A stretch of DNA of 64,000 bases from Hyaloscypha bicolor E (Eukaryota; Ascomycota; Leotiomycetes; Helotiales; Hyaloscyphaceae). Position 1 is the first letter of the stretch. Every line of letters begins with the position of its first letter. The stretch lies in the NCBI RefSeq assembly GCF_002865645.1, contig NW_020194626.1:930001-994000 (forward strand), in the 5' to 3' direction. This document shows, in pieces, positions 24,814-38,300 of this stretch. The position numbers and the translations under genes were made by a program. The notes under the pieces were generated by a model. It saw nothing but the letters and a program-made list of their open reading frames with translations, was not told where the DNA came from and made no database searches.

Positions 24814-27620
24814 ATGGTGTCCTCCGGCAGGAAGCGAGGCCGACAGGAGATGGAGGCTGTCGAGCCCTCTAAAGAACTGAGTCTCCTTGATCGCATTCGC
24901 AATATGTGGGAGTTCGCAAATCTTGCACAATGGATCTTCATTTTCGGCAGAGCTGTTAAGATCGACGAGAATTTGGACATCGAGGTTGGTCTTTCCCCTT
25001 CGGCTAGGTACACCAGCGCTCGCTGGGAGTCTGAGAACCGCGATACTGATCTTTCAGGAATTGGAAATGGAATGTCTCAAGACGCACTCGACAGTCCTGG
25101 CCGAGACCGGTCTGGCTCTTCTTAAGTTTGTGTCATCACATAGAGGCCTCACGTCAGTCTCCCCTTCATCTTCCTATTCCTTTGCTGACAATGCAAAGGC
25201 CCGAGATATTCGATGAATACACACGAAGACAGTATATAGCCAAGGCGCCTAACCGGAATCCATTCGGCGTTGAGGAAGAGCCCCTTAAGTTCAACGATTT
25301 TGATGTTTTCACAAAGGTACGCTCTCGGATGAAGCTTCAACACAGATTCTGCTGATGGTGTGGAATTTAGATTCGAGTTTTGCAGCAGCTCACTCAGTGG
25401 ACAATGGGAAACCCAGACCGCATTCGCGAACGAATGGAGGAGCAAAAGGACACAGAACAAACCTTTTGGGTATGGTCATTCATAATATTAACATGGACCA
25501 CGTTAACACGGATCAAACAGAGGATTGAGCCATTTGGATGGGATTCAGATGATCGCACATACATCGTCCTTGACGACAATCGCCTATACCGCAGGACTGA
25601 CCCCCCTCCACCACCTCCCATGCCGAAGCCGAAGAAGAATTCCAAAAAAGCCAAGGCAGCCCTCCGAGCCAGCAAACGTAGAAAGATTTCTGAGCCGACT
25701 GAGAGTGAAGCAGAACCCACAGAAGACGCGGATATCGTGGACCTGGCAATAGCGGACAAGGAAGATGATGGATTTGGTGGCATGACTTGGGAATGCCTTG
25801 CGGTTACTTTGAACCAGTTCAACGACTTCATTACTTCGATTGAGAGAAGCCGAGATCCAAATGAGAAGATATTGCGCAAGCGTCTCATCGATGACGTTCT
25901 TCCAATGTTGGAAAAGCAAGAAGAGGCACGAAAGCGCAAGCAGGCTCAAAAGGAGCGAGAATTGCTTAACCTCGAAAAGCTTGCACATGCCAAGAGGTCA
26001 GGCAGGATCGCAGGCAAAATGGAGCAGCAGAAGAAAGAAGAGGAGGCTCGTGAAGCTGAGCGCAAGAAACAAGCCGAGCTTGCCATGGCCAAAAAGGAAC
26101 AGGAGAAGTGGATGAAACTCGAGAAAGAACGAGAATCGCGGATGATGACCCGAGAACAGCGACTTAAGGAGAGAGAAGCCCGTCGTATTCTACACGAAGA
26201 AGAGTTGGCAAATCTCTCAGAAGACAGCAAGAAGCTCGAGACCGGGCAAGGGCGCTTGTCGGAGCGTCATCTCAAGGCAGAGATCGAGCGGAAGAAGCAA
26301 GCATTGGAGGAGCTTGCTGAGGAAGAAGACTGGATATTCGATTGCATCTGCGGTGCCTACGGACAGATCGACGATGGCACCCACAGCATTGCATGCGACA
26401 AGTGCAACATCTGGCAACACAGCAAATGCGTGGGTGTTAGTCAAGCGGCGGCCGACCGAGAAGATTTCCACTTCATATGTACCACATGTCAGCGCAGAGC
26501 GAAGGATGCAGAACGGGCGAAGAACCAGCCGCCTATCAAGATAAAACTTAACAGGCCAGGCTCTTCATCTTCACCCGCAGCAACCAAGCAGAACGGTTTG
26601 CCGGCCGTGAATATCAAGGTCAATGGTACTCCGAATCTTCAGTCATCTCCAAAGAAGATCGAGCCCGCCGCCCAACAGCACATGTCACCATACCAACCAG
26701 CTAAAGCAACCGGCCAACAGCCGACCTCATGGCAGCCGGGCTCCCTTTTTACCAATGCTCTCCAAGGACATTCACCCGCTCCCACCGCACAGCAGCCGCC
26801 GCAACGGTTGGATCAGGCCAGATCCATGGCACCTGCGCCTGTTCAACGCCCCTACTCAGGGCCCTATGGCCCGTATCCAAACACAGGGAGCCCCGCACTC
26901 TCCCCTTATACTGCTCCGCGACCCCCGAGCGCTCATGCATTCTCTTCACCATTGCCACATAGCCCGACAAGCCTTCCCCCTCCTGCACAACCAACGATGT
27001 ATACATGGGTGAATGGAAGCAGTCACAATGTGTCGCAACCAATTCCTCAAACCACACCTACCCAGCAAGGAAGCGCCAGGTACTCTCAAGTTCAAGGTTC
27101 ACCTTCAATGTCTACAAACCATGCATACGGTGCACACCTACCGCAGACTTTGAACGGCTCGCGCCCAGGGTCGAGTGGTAATGACCACCGCCGAAGCTCT
27201 ATAAACCTTCCCTCGCCGCTTTCGAGTGCTCCTGTCTTAGCACCAAGCAATAACGGATACCCAGCAACCAACCTCTCTGTGGCCGGCAGCCCAGCTTTGG
27301 GTTCTTCAAGCCCTCATTTCACAAAATCGTCACCTCCGCAAGCTTTGTCGCCCCCTATTGTACAGGCAGGAGTGCCTGTGCAACAAGACCGAGATGCTGG
27401 CCATGCTTCCGCTTTGCCTCCCGCCGCAACCGGCATTTCACCAACAAAACACTCCCCCCCTAGACCTTCCACGTCGAACGGGAGCATGGGCTCGGCAACT
27501 CCTTCTGTGCTACCACCAGTCGCTTCTTTAACACCGAGTCCACAGCATCAGAATTTTACCCCTCCTGTGAAGGCTTCAGAGCCGGAAAGGCCTTTGCCAA
27601 GTAGTCAAACTGCACCATGA
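24814..27620 (+). CDS. DDT/PHD-finger chromatin protein
   Basis: Probable nuclear chromatin-associated protein of 860 aa. Exons: 24,814-24,984, 25,058-25,152, 25,199-25,316, 25,371-25,469 and 25,521-27,620. Residues about 15-150 (LLDRIRNMWEFANLAQWIF through RIEPFGWDSDDRTYIVLDDN) resemble the DDT plus WHIM region of ISWI-partner proteins such as RSF1/CECR2. A long charged coiled coil (about 290-450) follows. Next is a C4HC3 PHD finger (CICGAYGQIDDGTHSIACDK...CNIWQHSKCVG...CTTC), and then a Pro/Ser/Gln-rich tail of about 350 aa. PHD fingers usually read histone H3 tails. The ATG at 24,814 is the only ATG upstream of the conserved region. The fourth intron (25,470-25,520) is 51 nt, in frame and stop-free, so an unspliced message would still be translatable. 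The assignment to the RSF1/CECR2 type is inference. Confidence 0.85.
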
Positions 27621-30330
27621 TCTCCTCTCGTCAAGATAGGTCATGTTATTTAGCTCGGGACTGACTAATAAGGCAAAGGGAGCAGCTTCTCGCTGTGGCG
27701 TGACGATATCTCCCTCATGATCAAGCAGACTTGTAATATAAAATTTTGAGGAGACGGCGCATTACCGTTTTCTTTCCTAATTGTTCTCTTTTAAGATGGC
27801 ATCAAAAGGCGTCGTGGACGGCGTCAGTGTGGGCGATTGTCTGGTATTGGAATTCTCACGACCGCCATGACTGTTTAAAAGGCGAATGGGATAGACCAGC
27901 ACTGCATCGTAAAAACGATAATTGTAGAACAATAGTTGATGAAAATGTCCCCTGATTCGCAGATTTGCCTGATTTTACGTCGTTCACTGTTTGAAATGCA
28001 TCGCAGTCAAGACCTCAAGTTGTCATGTATCTCTGGGCATGATACGTGAATCAATTTATCTTGCCTGGTTTGTAATTATGTCCTTTATAACTTCCGAGTA
28101 ATTTCAACTCATTTCAGAGGCTGGGAAATTTACAAGCACTTTTCGTAGTCAGTGATCGCTGGCTCTAGGAATGTTGAACTGCATCCCAACCCTGCAAAAA
28201 AAACTCGCTTGTTGAACCCCTTGAAAGCTAAGCTCCCCCCGCACGGTCCTCGTTGACATGAGGTTGGATGAATGTGGTGGGAGGAGGATCGGTTGGCAGG
28301 GAGCGAGAAGTCAAAAGCTTCTCTTGCGCTGGGGGTTGCGCCACCATGTATCAGCATGAGTGGGCATTGTTTAACAGGGAAAGCCTCATCATAAATTCCA
28401 AGGCATTAAATATCCAGTTAGCTTGTAGTGACCACGAGATGGCTCCATATTGAGAATTTTCGTTCGTATATTTCTGTATCTTGTAGGGCGAGAGGCAGTT
28501 GGTAACGAACGGAGGAGTCTCCGAAAACGATGAGAGGCAACCAGATGGGCTGACCACACTTCAACACGAGACAAGAGGCTGGCAGCCCAGAGCAGGGAAA
28601 GACCTTTCCCAGTATCACCGCTCTCAGAAGAGAGATTGCTGTCTTCATATGCGCCGAATAGGATCGTTCCCACAGTGAAACCGATGTCCAAACAGTCTTG
28701 CCTCATTTCGTAAGTGCAGCGCCACTGCTGCAGGTAGCCGTTGAGTTCGTGCTCGCGTGGCATTGCCACCCAGCGTGATGTCTACCACAAAGCGTCGCAC
28801 GCTGACCACTCCATCTGCCTGTTCTCAATATAGACTCAGGCGGCACTGAGCCCGCAGTGCCTCCTCTTGCGTGAGGGTATAGCAAATTCAGCATAAGTTG
28901 TGTGCTGGATGCAGTGTGTCCTTTCCGGGGCGGAAAAGCCGGATAGGTGTGGCTGCATTCCTCAGGCCAGGAGCAGCAACCAAGGAGATCTGTGTAACGC
29001 TGCAAGCATTCCTCGCCGCTGTCGGATGGAGCCGAGGAAAGCTGCTTAGGGTTCCTTGCTAGCTGCTGCTGCAAACCTCCGTGTGTGCGTGAACTGGTGG
29101 AGAAGGACTGCAAAGCTCAACCATGGATCTCAACTGGGAAGGGAGCTTGCTGTTTGCGCTCACCTGTAGCCTCGACGGGAACCCGTAATAATAATGTTTT
29201 GCCCAGGATAACGTAAACAGAAGTTGTGATATGGGTCTCTAGTCTCTAATGGCAAAAAATACCGTCCAATGCAGAGTGAAGGTTTGATGAGTTCAACATG
29301 GTCATGGATTCCTCGCAGCATTCAATGTATACTCCTACAGGAAAACAAACGCGAATGTATTGCTTGCACGTCTGGAAATTGAGTATGCGCCCAGCGATTT
29401 AGACATGACTGAATTCGGAAACAGTGGTTGGCCGAAAACAGCATCCCCAAGCTCGTCAAAATCACCCAATTCGGCGAATATGCATTAGGAGAGATCGAAA
29501 TGCGAATACATAAAGCGCGGGGGGGAAGTCCTTTCTTAGATTTGAATCTCAAAACAAAGACCATCTCGTCTTTCTGCCTGGTCAAAGTTTGGACTGAATT
29601 GCCTTCGCGGGACAGTATCCTGACGCAGCTTCCGACAAAGAGATACCCAAGACTGCAGCCTCAGAGCATTGGTACTGATGTCAGGGGTATTAGCACTGGA
29701 ACATCGCATCACACTTGTCCGCCAGTACGATTCCAGAACATCAATCTGCTAGGAAGAACGTGCATTGCTGCAAGACGGTTGCCCGCGATAGGTTCGTCCC
29801 AAACTTTCCCATACTGCACGGTCCGAGAGAAAAGACAAACCATTCCCGCTTGACTCAATTCCCGGACCAACGTCTAATAATTGGAACTTCAGATGAATTA
29901 TCTCTCAGCAAAAGAACTTCGCTAGATCGTCCTTCCAGAAGCTCTCAAGATCTTCTTTAAGAAGTCTTTCCGGTCTTACTTGGCTGCCGAACTTCTCTCG
30001 CTAAGCTCTCCAACGAGTTGCCTGACGACGAGGCCCACCATCCATCACAAGTCTATACGCCATTCAGTCTCCATCCCCTCGGAGTAGCGACTCAGTGTGT
30101 GAAAATCAAGAATCGGTACCTCAGCAACTCTGCGGGTGGTCGTGAATAACGTTTCCGTCATCCCAGTCATCAATCGTACTCAGACTCATTACCATCGCCC
30201 TCCGCCAACACTTTGGCAACGCTTCCGCTCCTGGAATTCCATAAACCCACCGCCCCCCAAAACATCAAGCGGCGATAGAAAGCAACCTTTTCAAATAACA
30301 GAAACTGCGATCCGGAAGCCTTCATTTAGG
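27621..30330. other. Long intergenic / leader region upstream of the HMG-box gene
   Basis: 2.7 kb without a supportable gene. Several 60-140-codon frames occur on both strands, but they overlap one another, mostly lack plausible starts and look like chance. The last about 300 bp (30,000-30,330) are CT/CA-rich and probably form the 5' leader of the HMG-box gene. A leader this long is common for fungal developmental regulators, which is the reason I do not force a gene here. Confidence 0.5.
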
Positions 30331-31964
30331 ATGCCTCCATCTCCAGCACCACAGAATGATGGGGAGATTATGCAGCATGGTCTCCATCATGTGCTTCAAC
30401 ACAATTCGAATACTTCATATCCCCAGCAACAGTACGATGAAGGAGTCCACCTGCACTCGAATTATGGTTCCCCAGCGCCCACACAAGACAGCCCCTACGG
30501 CTACCGTGGCGAGCAGGCTAGGTATCCATACCAGCATCAGCATCAAGATTCAGGCTTAGGAAACCAATTTGTAAGAAATACTGTGATATGGTGCAGCAGA
30601 CTTCAACTGACATATGCTAGGAGTACCCTCAGGACTTTCAACAAACGATGTATCAAGACCAATACAGCACACCCGCGACATCACCTCCGACACCATCGAA
30701 CGAGATGCTGAAGACAAGAAGTGGGTTGGCTGTTCAGAGGGCCCACCAGAACTTAAGGCCAATGCCTGAAGGCGGAAGATCTCGCGTTGAGAAATCGCCC
30801 AAGCCAAAGAAAATCAAGAAGGAAAAGATCAAAGCCGAGAAGAAGGTTGCAAAACTTGATAAGCCTTTGAGCGAATTGACGAAGGACTTCAAGCACGTTG
30901 AAGTTCAGGATATCGAAGCATACGTCAACAGATCCACTGAAGAGCGACGGAAAGAAGTCGACGAAGGCAAGGTACCCGGCAAAGTCAAGCGCCCGATGAA
31001 CTCTTTCATGCTTTACCGCAAAGCATATCAGAACCGGGCCAAGGAGTGGTGTCTCCAGAACAACCATCAGGTGGTTTCTCAAGTTTGCGGCGACAGCTGG
31101 CCACAGGAGCCAGACGAGATCAAGGATCAATACAGCGAATGGGCTCGCGTCGAGCGTCTCAATCACCAGAATGCGCATCCCGGTTACAAGTTCTCTCCAA
31201 CCAAGCCTGGCACTGCCAAACCGAAAAGAAAGCAATCTGAAGACCTGTCTGACGAGTCTGACTTGAGCGATTTCGAATGGCAAGGTGGATCGACCAGAAG
31301 ATCAAAAAAGTCTCGCCAGTCTCCCAGGGTGGATCAGCCTGTCGCATATCCAACCACGAAGTCTGCCTACCAGTACGAAACGCGAGAGAACTCGATGGAG
31401 CCAAACCACGATGGCTACAATATATCGTCATACCAAGTCACGAACCCCGGACGACCTTTACCATTGCCGTACAGCCAGACAGACTTACGAACAGGCGAGT
31501 ACTATCAACAAACAATCCAGAGCAACCCCTCCTTGCTGGGAGTACAAGATGTCATCTTGAGGAAGGCGGTAGCACCTGGCATGCACGCATACCTCGGACT
31601 TCCTGGAGGTCAGGAGTACGACATGATGGGGACATTCACTCACCACCAATATGAAGTGCCACCACACGGCGAGCAAAGGATCGATCCTTCGTTGTTGGCT
31701 CAGGACCAGGCAATTTTCGACGGGCAGTACGTCGATTCCACTCAGCAAATTATGTACATCGGCGGAAGCCAAAACGGGGATCATCAATGGCAGCCTTCAT
31801 ATGAGCATGACCCTACGATGCCATTTCTCGATCCTCTGTTGACTCAAGACGGGTCGCGGATTCAAGATCCTCATATGGACGTCTTAAAAGGGAGCCAAGA
31901 CGGATGGCAGGTTGAAACTCTGGATGCTGGTGGAGAATTCGACAAGTGGATGGACGGGGAGTAG
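30331..31964 (+). CDS. HMG-box DNA-binding protein
   Basis: Probable sequence-specific transcription factor in the nucleus, 527 aa. Two exons (30,331-30,570 and 30,621-31,964) flank a 50-nt intron. The N-terminus is rich in His, Gln, Tyr and Pro. A Lys-rich stretch (KSPKPKKIKKEKIKAEKK) comes before the HMG box at about residues 200-275: VKRPMNSFMLYRKAYQNRAK ... NHQVVSQVCGDSWPQEPDEI ... HPGYKFSP. The RPMNSFMLYRK core is the SOX/MATA type rather than the abundant HMGB type, so regulated DNA binding is likely. A basic NLS (KPKRKQ) and a second basic patch (RRSKKSRQSPR) follow. The C-terminus is acidic and Gln/Tyr-rich, possibly an activation domain. Targets cannot be read from sequence. It does not look like a mating-type locus, since neither APN2- nor SLA2-like neighbours are seen. 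Confidence 0.88.
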
Positions 31965-32690
31965 GAAGGATTGTCTTCCGAATCCAATGAAGTGTAGCCG
32001 CATGGAAGCGGGATCTCTGGCGTTTAGGACTGAGGCAAGAAGTTGACTACGAACATTTTTGGCAGCGATCAATGGCGTTGGAGGTTGACCATTCTGTTTT
32101 GGGGGATTGCATTTGAGTCTCTGCCTGTGTAATGGCATAATGGATCCAATTTTGTGTGTAGCAAGTGGATAATTTCATGTTCCATAGAACTCTGGCGAGG
32201 TGACGTTTTGTGAATCTTTACCAGGCCGTTTCAGAGACTCCAGCGGTTGCAAATACGGTCGGAATGCTTTGTCCATGGTGGATTGCGAAGTCATACTTGT
32301 CATTAGCTTCTTTGGTGATGGGTGTTGTTGCGCTTTTGCCGAAGGTTCATGAGTGACGGAGGTACACTCCCTCTCTCATTATGATACCCAAGAAATGAGG
32401 GTGAAGATTTGGACCTCATGTGGAAGATCGGTATCTTGATGTGTACATCGAAAAACAGTGAGAGTTGCAATGTTTGCTTGTTCCATTGTTCATGCAGGTA
32501 GCCGTCAGGTCTGGGCGACAATCGGACAATGATGACTGGGAAGAGCGCCGATGCCATCATCATGACCCACATTCCGATAAAGATAACTCGGGTTCGGCAA
32601 AGCTTGTCTCCGGAGGGTTATCTGAATGGTGAGACTTGAAGTTCAAAGATGGGGAAGTGTGAAAGGAGAGGGAGGTTCGGCGCTTAATTT
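31965..32690. other. Spacer between the HMG-box gene and PSF1
   Basis: 3' region of the HMG-box gene and distal promoter of PSF1. I see no coding sequence. Overlapping short minus-strand frames lack support. Confidence 0.6.
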
Positions 32691-32755
32691 AGCGCGTACT
32701 CGGTATTACCTAATTCAAGGTTAAACGCGCCGCGTCCTCAGCGCCCAGACGCGCA
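32691..32755. promoter_or_regulatory. Cluster of MCB-like ACGCG sites upstream of PSF1
   Basis: Four copies of the MCB core ACGCG (either strand) lie within 61 bp: 32,693-32,697 (CGCGT), 32,725-32,729 (ACGCG), 32,731-32,735 (CGCGT) and 32,749-32,753 (ACGCG). The last is about 80 bp before the PSF1 start codon. In fungi, MBF binds ACGCGT-like sites to drive G1/S transcription of replication genes (established for yeasts). Its use here is inferred. Confidence 0.6.
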
Positions 32756-32831
32756 ATCTTGCTTCCTATCAATAATTACAAGGCTGAGGAGTTTAAATTC
32801 CCATATTTGGCCCATTTCCCGACTCTTTAGA

Positions 32832-33592
32832 ATGTATGGAGACGTGGGAAATAAATTGGTATGAGCGAGGTTCGATACCAATTGCCATTACTGATACTCG
32901 CGCCAGGTCCAGCATGCCAAACGGACTCAAAAGCTTGAACATCTTCCCCCTTACCAGACCGAGCTCGTTCGTGCTGTGACGAGGGAAGTACGAGACTTAG
33001 ACAAGGATCAGTCGAACATTCTCCAGTCTATCGGTGGCTCCTTTGACCCTGCTGCGGATCCAGCAACGGCCTGTACTCTCCTGGTTGACCACCTCTGCAT
33101 GCGGCGAAACAAGCGATGTCTGCTTGCATATCACCGCACACGAACAGATAAATTGGAGGAGATGGTTTGGAACGGTAGCGATATTGCGGATCTGGCGGCA
33201 CAGCAACAGAGAGGTCCCAACGGTGGTCAGAATGGCGCAGCTGATCTTGGTAACGGCGAAGGGAATACTAGCAGTCTGAGTCCAGAGGAAGAGGAGTATG
33301 TGAGACAATACAGTGACCTACTGGCTGCATACAAGGGTCAATGGACAGATATCGACTTGACCGGCAGTCTAGAGCCGCCACGGGATCTATTTATTGACGT
33401 TCGGGTGCTGAAGAATGCAGGCGAAATTCAGACGGAGTATGGGTGAGTCTCACAGAAATCAACACGTGGAAGGCATTTTATCTGATTGGATGGTGCAGGA
33501 CCATTAACCTCACGAAAAATTCTCAATTCTATGTCCGCCAAGGAGATGTTGAGCGTCTGATAGCACAAGGGTACCTGCAAAAGCTCAGTTGA
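32832..33592 (+). CDS. PSF1: DNA replication complex GINS protein Psf1
   Basis: Subunit of the GINS tetramer (Psf1-Psf2-Psf3-Sld5), part of the CMG helicase at replication forks. Three exons: 32,832-32,858, 32,907-33,442 and 33,499-33,592; introns of 48 and 56 nt; 218 aa, close to the usual fungal size. The tiny first exon encodes MYGDVGNKL, the conserved Psf1 N-terminus. Helical A-domain motifs follow (CLLAYHRTRTDKLEEMVW). The C-terminal B-domain reads PPRDLFIDVRVLKNAGEIQT ... LTKNSQFYVRQGDVERLIAQ and ends GYLQKLS. A low-complexity Gly/Asn/Gln insert (about residues 110-140) lies in the linker. The first intron right after the ninth codon would hide the true start from simple ORF calling. 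ACGCG sites upstream suggest G1/S control. Confidence 0.95.
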
Positions 33593-35368
33593 GACTACAT
33601 TACCATGCATCACTGGTACTGGCTCAAACCAAAAGGGGTATCGCCGCAAGAAAAGGATACTCCAGTAAATGATCACTGGCAGGTTAAAATAGATTCTCCG
33701 AGACGTCCAAATTGATCGAAATACTTGAGTGCTCTTGCGGAGAGAGACTTCAGCTCCGAAAGCAGTCTACACTCTATTATACTATCATCATATCATGCCG
33801 CGAACGGAGGGGGGCGCAACGTGATCGGTGCAATGTGCGGGGAATAGCTGGGGTTCGAGAGAGGGGCTGGGAGAGGCAAGCAGCGAAATGGAACCTTGTC
33901 CCTCGAATCTATCTGTGTGAACGACTGGGATTGAAAGGTCGACAAGCCAACAGCTATCCGGATTGAGCTTTCACGATACTTACCAGCCTAGGGAGAATTT
34001 ATCGGACTCCTCGCATAAGAGGCTGAAAATTGCAGATTATTTCACTCATTATGCTGTCCTTGGTATTGAGCACTGTATTGATTACTCCAAGCAACCCACC
34101 ATCGTGCGAATTGAACGTTTCCCGGGTCCGGAGTGAACCCATAGGGAGAAATGGGGGGCATCACTGCAGGTATCAGGTGAGGATTCAGAGATTGCACGCA
34201 CATGTGGTAGCGGATGGCGTCGTATGGCGTAAAACTGCAGGCGGATTGACAATACGCGTGCTTTTCTGAAGGGTCATTTGCGACACCTGCATGATGCGGG
34301 GTAGGGCCGTCGAGCTCGGGTGATGTGTGGCCACGGAGCTTCTGCCCTGCGGAGAACATTGTCTCGTGAAACGTTGAAGGTGCATAATCTCACTCGCAGA
34401 CATGTAGTGTTGCTTCCAAGTGGATGACAGCAATGTTCACAACAGTTGCTGATGTGCATATGAATGAGGTTGGAACTGATGCCAGGTGGCGCAGAGTTGA
34501 TTGATATCTGGATGTTGCCGCTTGGAAGACGGGCAAGCTGAACGGAGGCGCATGAAAAAACACAGTAAAGGGGGGGTGGCGTCGCAGTGACACGCCGTCA
34601 GTGGCTTTCTTCATCACATGTTGGGAGGAAACTGTTCTGTTCAACGGTGAACAGTTTATTCAAGAGCAAACCTTACCACGCAGATCACAATTTGGAAGAC
34701 TCTCCAATTGCAGTTATCCTTGGCTGTGCAGGTATGGTGTTGAGTTGTACGGAGCAATGCATGCTGGGCAACGTGAGAGGAGGTTTTTGTTTCAGCTCCA
34801 CCAAGATGCAGCTTGAAAAACGCTCCTTGCACCCAGTCACGGCGTGGTGGGGCTCCATCGCGGCTTCTGCAGGGCTACGCTTGCCTGTCACGATGATTGG
34901 CTAACGGGACAGCGCCAGCCACGGCAGGGAAGGGGCAAGGCCACGCCAGGTTGGATGATAATTTTGCCTTCGCCCAGAAACCGCTGAGGATCATCGATTC
35001 ATCATGCCTAGGCCTCAAGTGCCGCTGGCGCGCGCTGCCCCGAAGTACGGAGTGTATGCCTCTAGACTACCGTGCAGTATTCTCATTCTCAGTCTCAGTC
35101 TCAAAATTCTCTTCCAGGTGCAGCCGCTTTCATCGTCGAGCCAGCCTCCCCGCCTGCTGTTCCCTGCTCGAGCCTCTAGACCCGTCAAGGTAAGCCGCGG
35201 GCCCGGCCATGCCCTCTCCACTAAGGCTGGTTTTCTGCAATAATACTACACTGCGTCCCTCAGAATTCTTATTCCTGCCTCTGTCTTCCCGGTCCTCCCC
35301 TAGAGCTCCAGAGTGTGTGGCCAGACATTGCAGCCACTCGTTGTTTCCATTGGGGGAATTTGTCGACG
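33593..35368. other. Intergenic region upstream of the VSB1-like gene
   Basis: 1.8 kb without a supportable gene. Frames of 60-105 codons on both strands overlap and differ in no obvious way from chance. The last about 150 bp before the start at 35,369 are CT-rich and likely hold the transcription start of the transporter gene. Confidence 0.5.
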
Positions 35369-38300
35369 ATGTCATTCTCTTCCTCAGGTTTCGGATCCTC
35401 TCGACGATTGCGTGCTCCTTCTGCTGGCTCTCATTCAAGTCCGCGACTTATTCCTGGCTGCTCCGACTCTGTCGATGGCATCTCCAATGCCAACTCGGAG
35501 GTGAACTACGGTTCTTTTCGAGGACACCAGGAAGGGCACAGCACAACACTTAGTCCGGCTATTGCTTCCGGCCAACGAGAGCCCACAAGATCTTCTGTCC
35601 ATCTCTCCTACCGAGGAGCCCTAGGTATGGCAGCTTTGTTTTCAATTACGTGCCCAGCTGTTGACTCTGTGTATAGCTCCAATAGATAGTGCGCAGCATG
35701 CCCGCAGTGTTCGAGAAGACACAGCAGAGCTCGCTTCATATGCTCTCTCAGACAAAACATCAGTGCAAAGCGCCTCTCCACGGCAACGATCAGGACAGAC
35801 GCAACTCGAATCTTACTTCGCTCAAGGACCTGAAGATGAGAGCAGGCTTGGGGAAGGATTACACCGACACGCCATAGCAGAGGTCTCGGAGCCAGTCTCG
35901 CCGGAAGACGGGCCAACGTCTCGATCCCAAGGGAAGTCTGCTCTCACAAACATGTTGAAGCGGTCCCCGCCCAGCACCTCGCCGCCGCAGGTGGATGAAG
36001 ATCATAATGATAAGCCAATCCCTGCGGCTGATGGAAACGAGGATGACCAGGAGCAGAGACGTCTTATTATAACACCGAATGGTGTCACAGTTGATGCGTC
36101 GGAAAGGACACCATTTTTAAGGAAGGATACCGCCTTCGAAACCCACCATCCAGACTGGATTCGTGGGCAACAGGATCTCGAAAGACAAGAAGTACGGCGT
36201 CGAGTTTCCTGGCCCAAGCTCCGCAACGTTGTTCGTTGGCCCAAGGAGAAGGTCATAGATATTGCCCGTACTGTCTTGAGCCCCAAGAGTTGGGATCGGA
36301 AGGTAATTGTGCAGAAAGCTGTGAAGGAACCTTTTGGATACCTGCCAGCCGTAATCCTTGGCCTCTTATTAAATATTCTTGACGCCCTGTCCTATGGAAT
36401 GATTTTGTTTCCCCTAGGGCAACCCATCTTCGAGAAGCTTGGGTCTGCTGGCATTTCAATGTTTTATATCAGCTGCATCATTTCACAGCTAGTATATTCT
36501 TGTGGTGGGAGCATATTCAAGGGTGGCATTGGTTCAGAAATGGTTTGTGAACATCTCTTAAATATTTATTTTCATGCTAACTGGAGGGTAGATCGAAGTC
36601 GTTCCTTTCTTCCACAAGATGGCTTTTACAATCATGGCCAAGGTCGGCGAAGACAATCCGCAGGCAGTGATAGCCACTACCATTGTCTCCTACGCCATCA
36701 GTTCCATTATAACCGGCCTAGTTTTCTTCCTCATGGGAACTTGTGGCTTTGGATACATAGTTGGTTTTATCCCGAGACATATCCTCATCGGCTGTATTGG
36801 GGGTGTTGGGTGGTTCTTGGTAGCCACAGGATTCGAGGTGACTGCCCGCTTGGATGGTAATCTCAATTACGATGGCGCAACACTGCGGAAGATGTTCGAT
36901 CCAGCTAGCTTGATACTTTGGGTCATTCCGTTCTTTCTCGCTGTGATCCTATATTGGTCACAACACAAGATCACCTCGAAGTATTATCTCCCTGCCTACA
37001 TCTTGACGATCCCGGCCGTTTTCTACTTTTTCGTGTTCTCCATGGACCAATTAGATCCAGGGAAGCTCAGAGAAACCGGTTGGATATTCAACGGACCAGA
37101 AGCTGGTGAACCGTGGTGGTATTTTTACACGTTATACGGTACGTCTACTTTACCGCTTTTGTCGAGATCTTGCTGATTGTATTAGATTTTAAACTCGTGC
37201 ACTGGAACGCGATTCTAGACACTGTGCCTGCCATGTTTGCTTTGACATTCTTTGGCATCCTCCATGTGCCTATTAACGTTCCCGCGCTTGCCTTCAACAT
37301 TGGAGAGGACAACTGTAACCTGGATAGAGAACTGATTGCCCATGGAGTGTCAAATGTTCTCTCTGGATTTGCAGGCAGCATTCAAAATTATCTTGTTTAT
37401 ACCAACAGTGTTCTGTTTATCAGGACTGGCGGTGATGGCCGCTTGGCTGGAATCATGCTCGCTATCTTTACAGGAGGCGTTTTGATGATTGGTCCTGTCA
37501 TCATTGGATATATTCCAGTCATGATGGTGGGTGTATTAATCTTCGTTCTCGGATTTGAGCTGTTTCTTGAAGCAGTTTGGGAGCCTAGGAAGAAGCTTAA
37601 GTTGCTTGAATATCTTACAGTGAGTCCTTCCACTCGACCACGGGGACTTTATGCTCACATTTCTAGGTTGTGGCCATCGTCCTCATCATGGGTGTCTACG
37701 ACTTCGTCATTGGTATCTTCATTGGCATCGGTCTTGCATTCATAACTCTTGTCGTGCAGACATCCAGGGTTCCGGCTGTACGAGCCTCATATTCCGGTGA
37801 AATCGCCGGATCGACTGTCCGAAGAAACCCTGTGCAATACCGCTATCTGCGAGAAGTAGGACAACAAATCCATGTGACGAAGCTCGCTGGTTATTTGTTC
37901 TTTGGCACCATAGTCAGTGTGGAAGAGCGAATTCGAGCACTGATAGAAGATGAGACGTTCCACGAACGGCCTATTCGCTTCCTGATCTTTGATCTTTATC
38001 ACGTCACCGGAATTGACTATTCAGCTGCGGAGGCTTTCAATAGGATCAACAGGGTCTTTGGTAGAAAAGGCGTCACTTTGGTCATGAGTGGCGTTGACCC
38101 GGAAGGACCACTGGGTCTTAGCCTCCAAGCTGTAGGCCTGGGTCAAGATGGACATGAAGTGATGCTCTTCGAAGATCTTAATTCGGCTCTTGAGAGCTGC
38201 GAGAACGAGTTATTGAAGACTTTTTATGCTAATAAAGAAGCTCGCACAAGTCGCAACGCCCCTTCGACTTATCTTGACGTCCCAGATCAGGATCGTGGTA

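Noticed and set aside
28389..29113. Minus-strand frames of 126 and 136 codons
   Set aside because: No recognisable motifs, overlapping frames on both strands, and position in the leader of the HMG-box gene.
34910..35240. Plus-strand frames upstream of the VSB1-like gene as extra 5' exons
   Set aside because: No in-frame join with the coding start at 35,369 and no conserved content.
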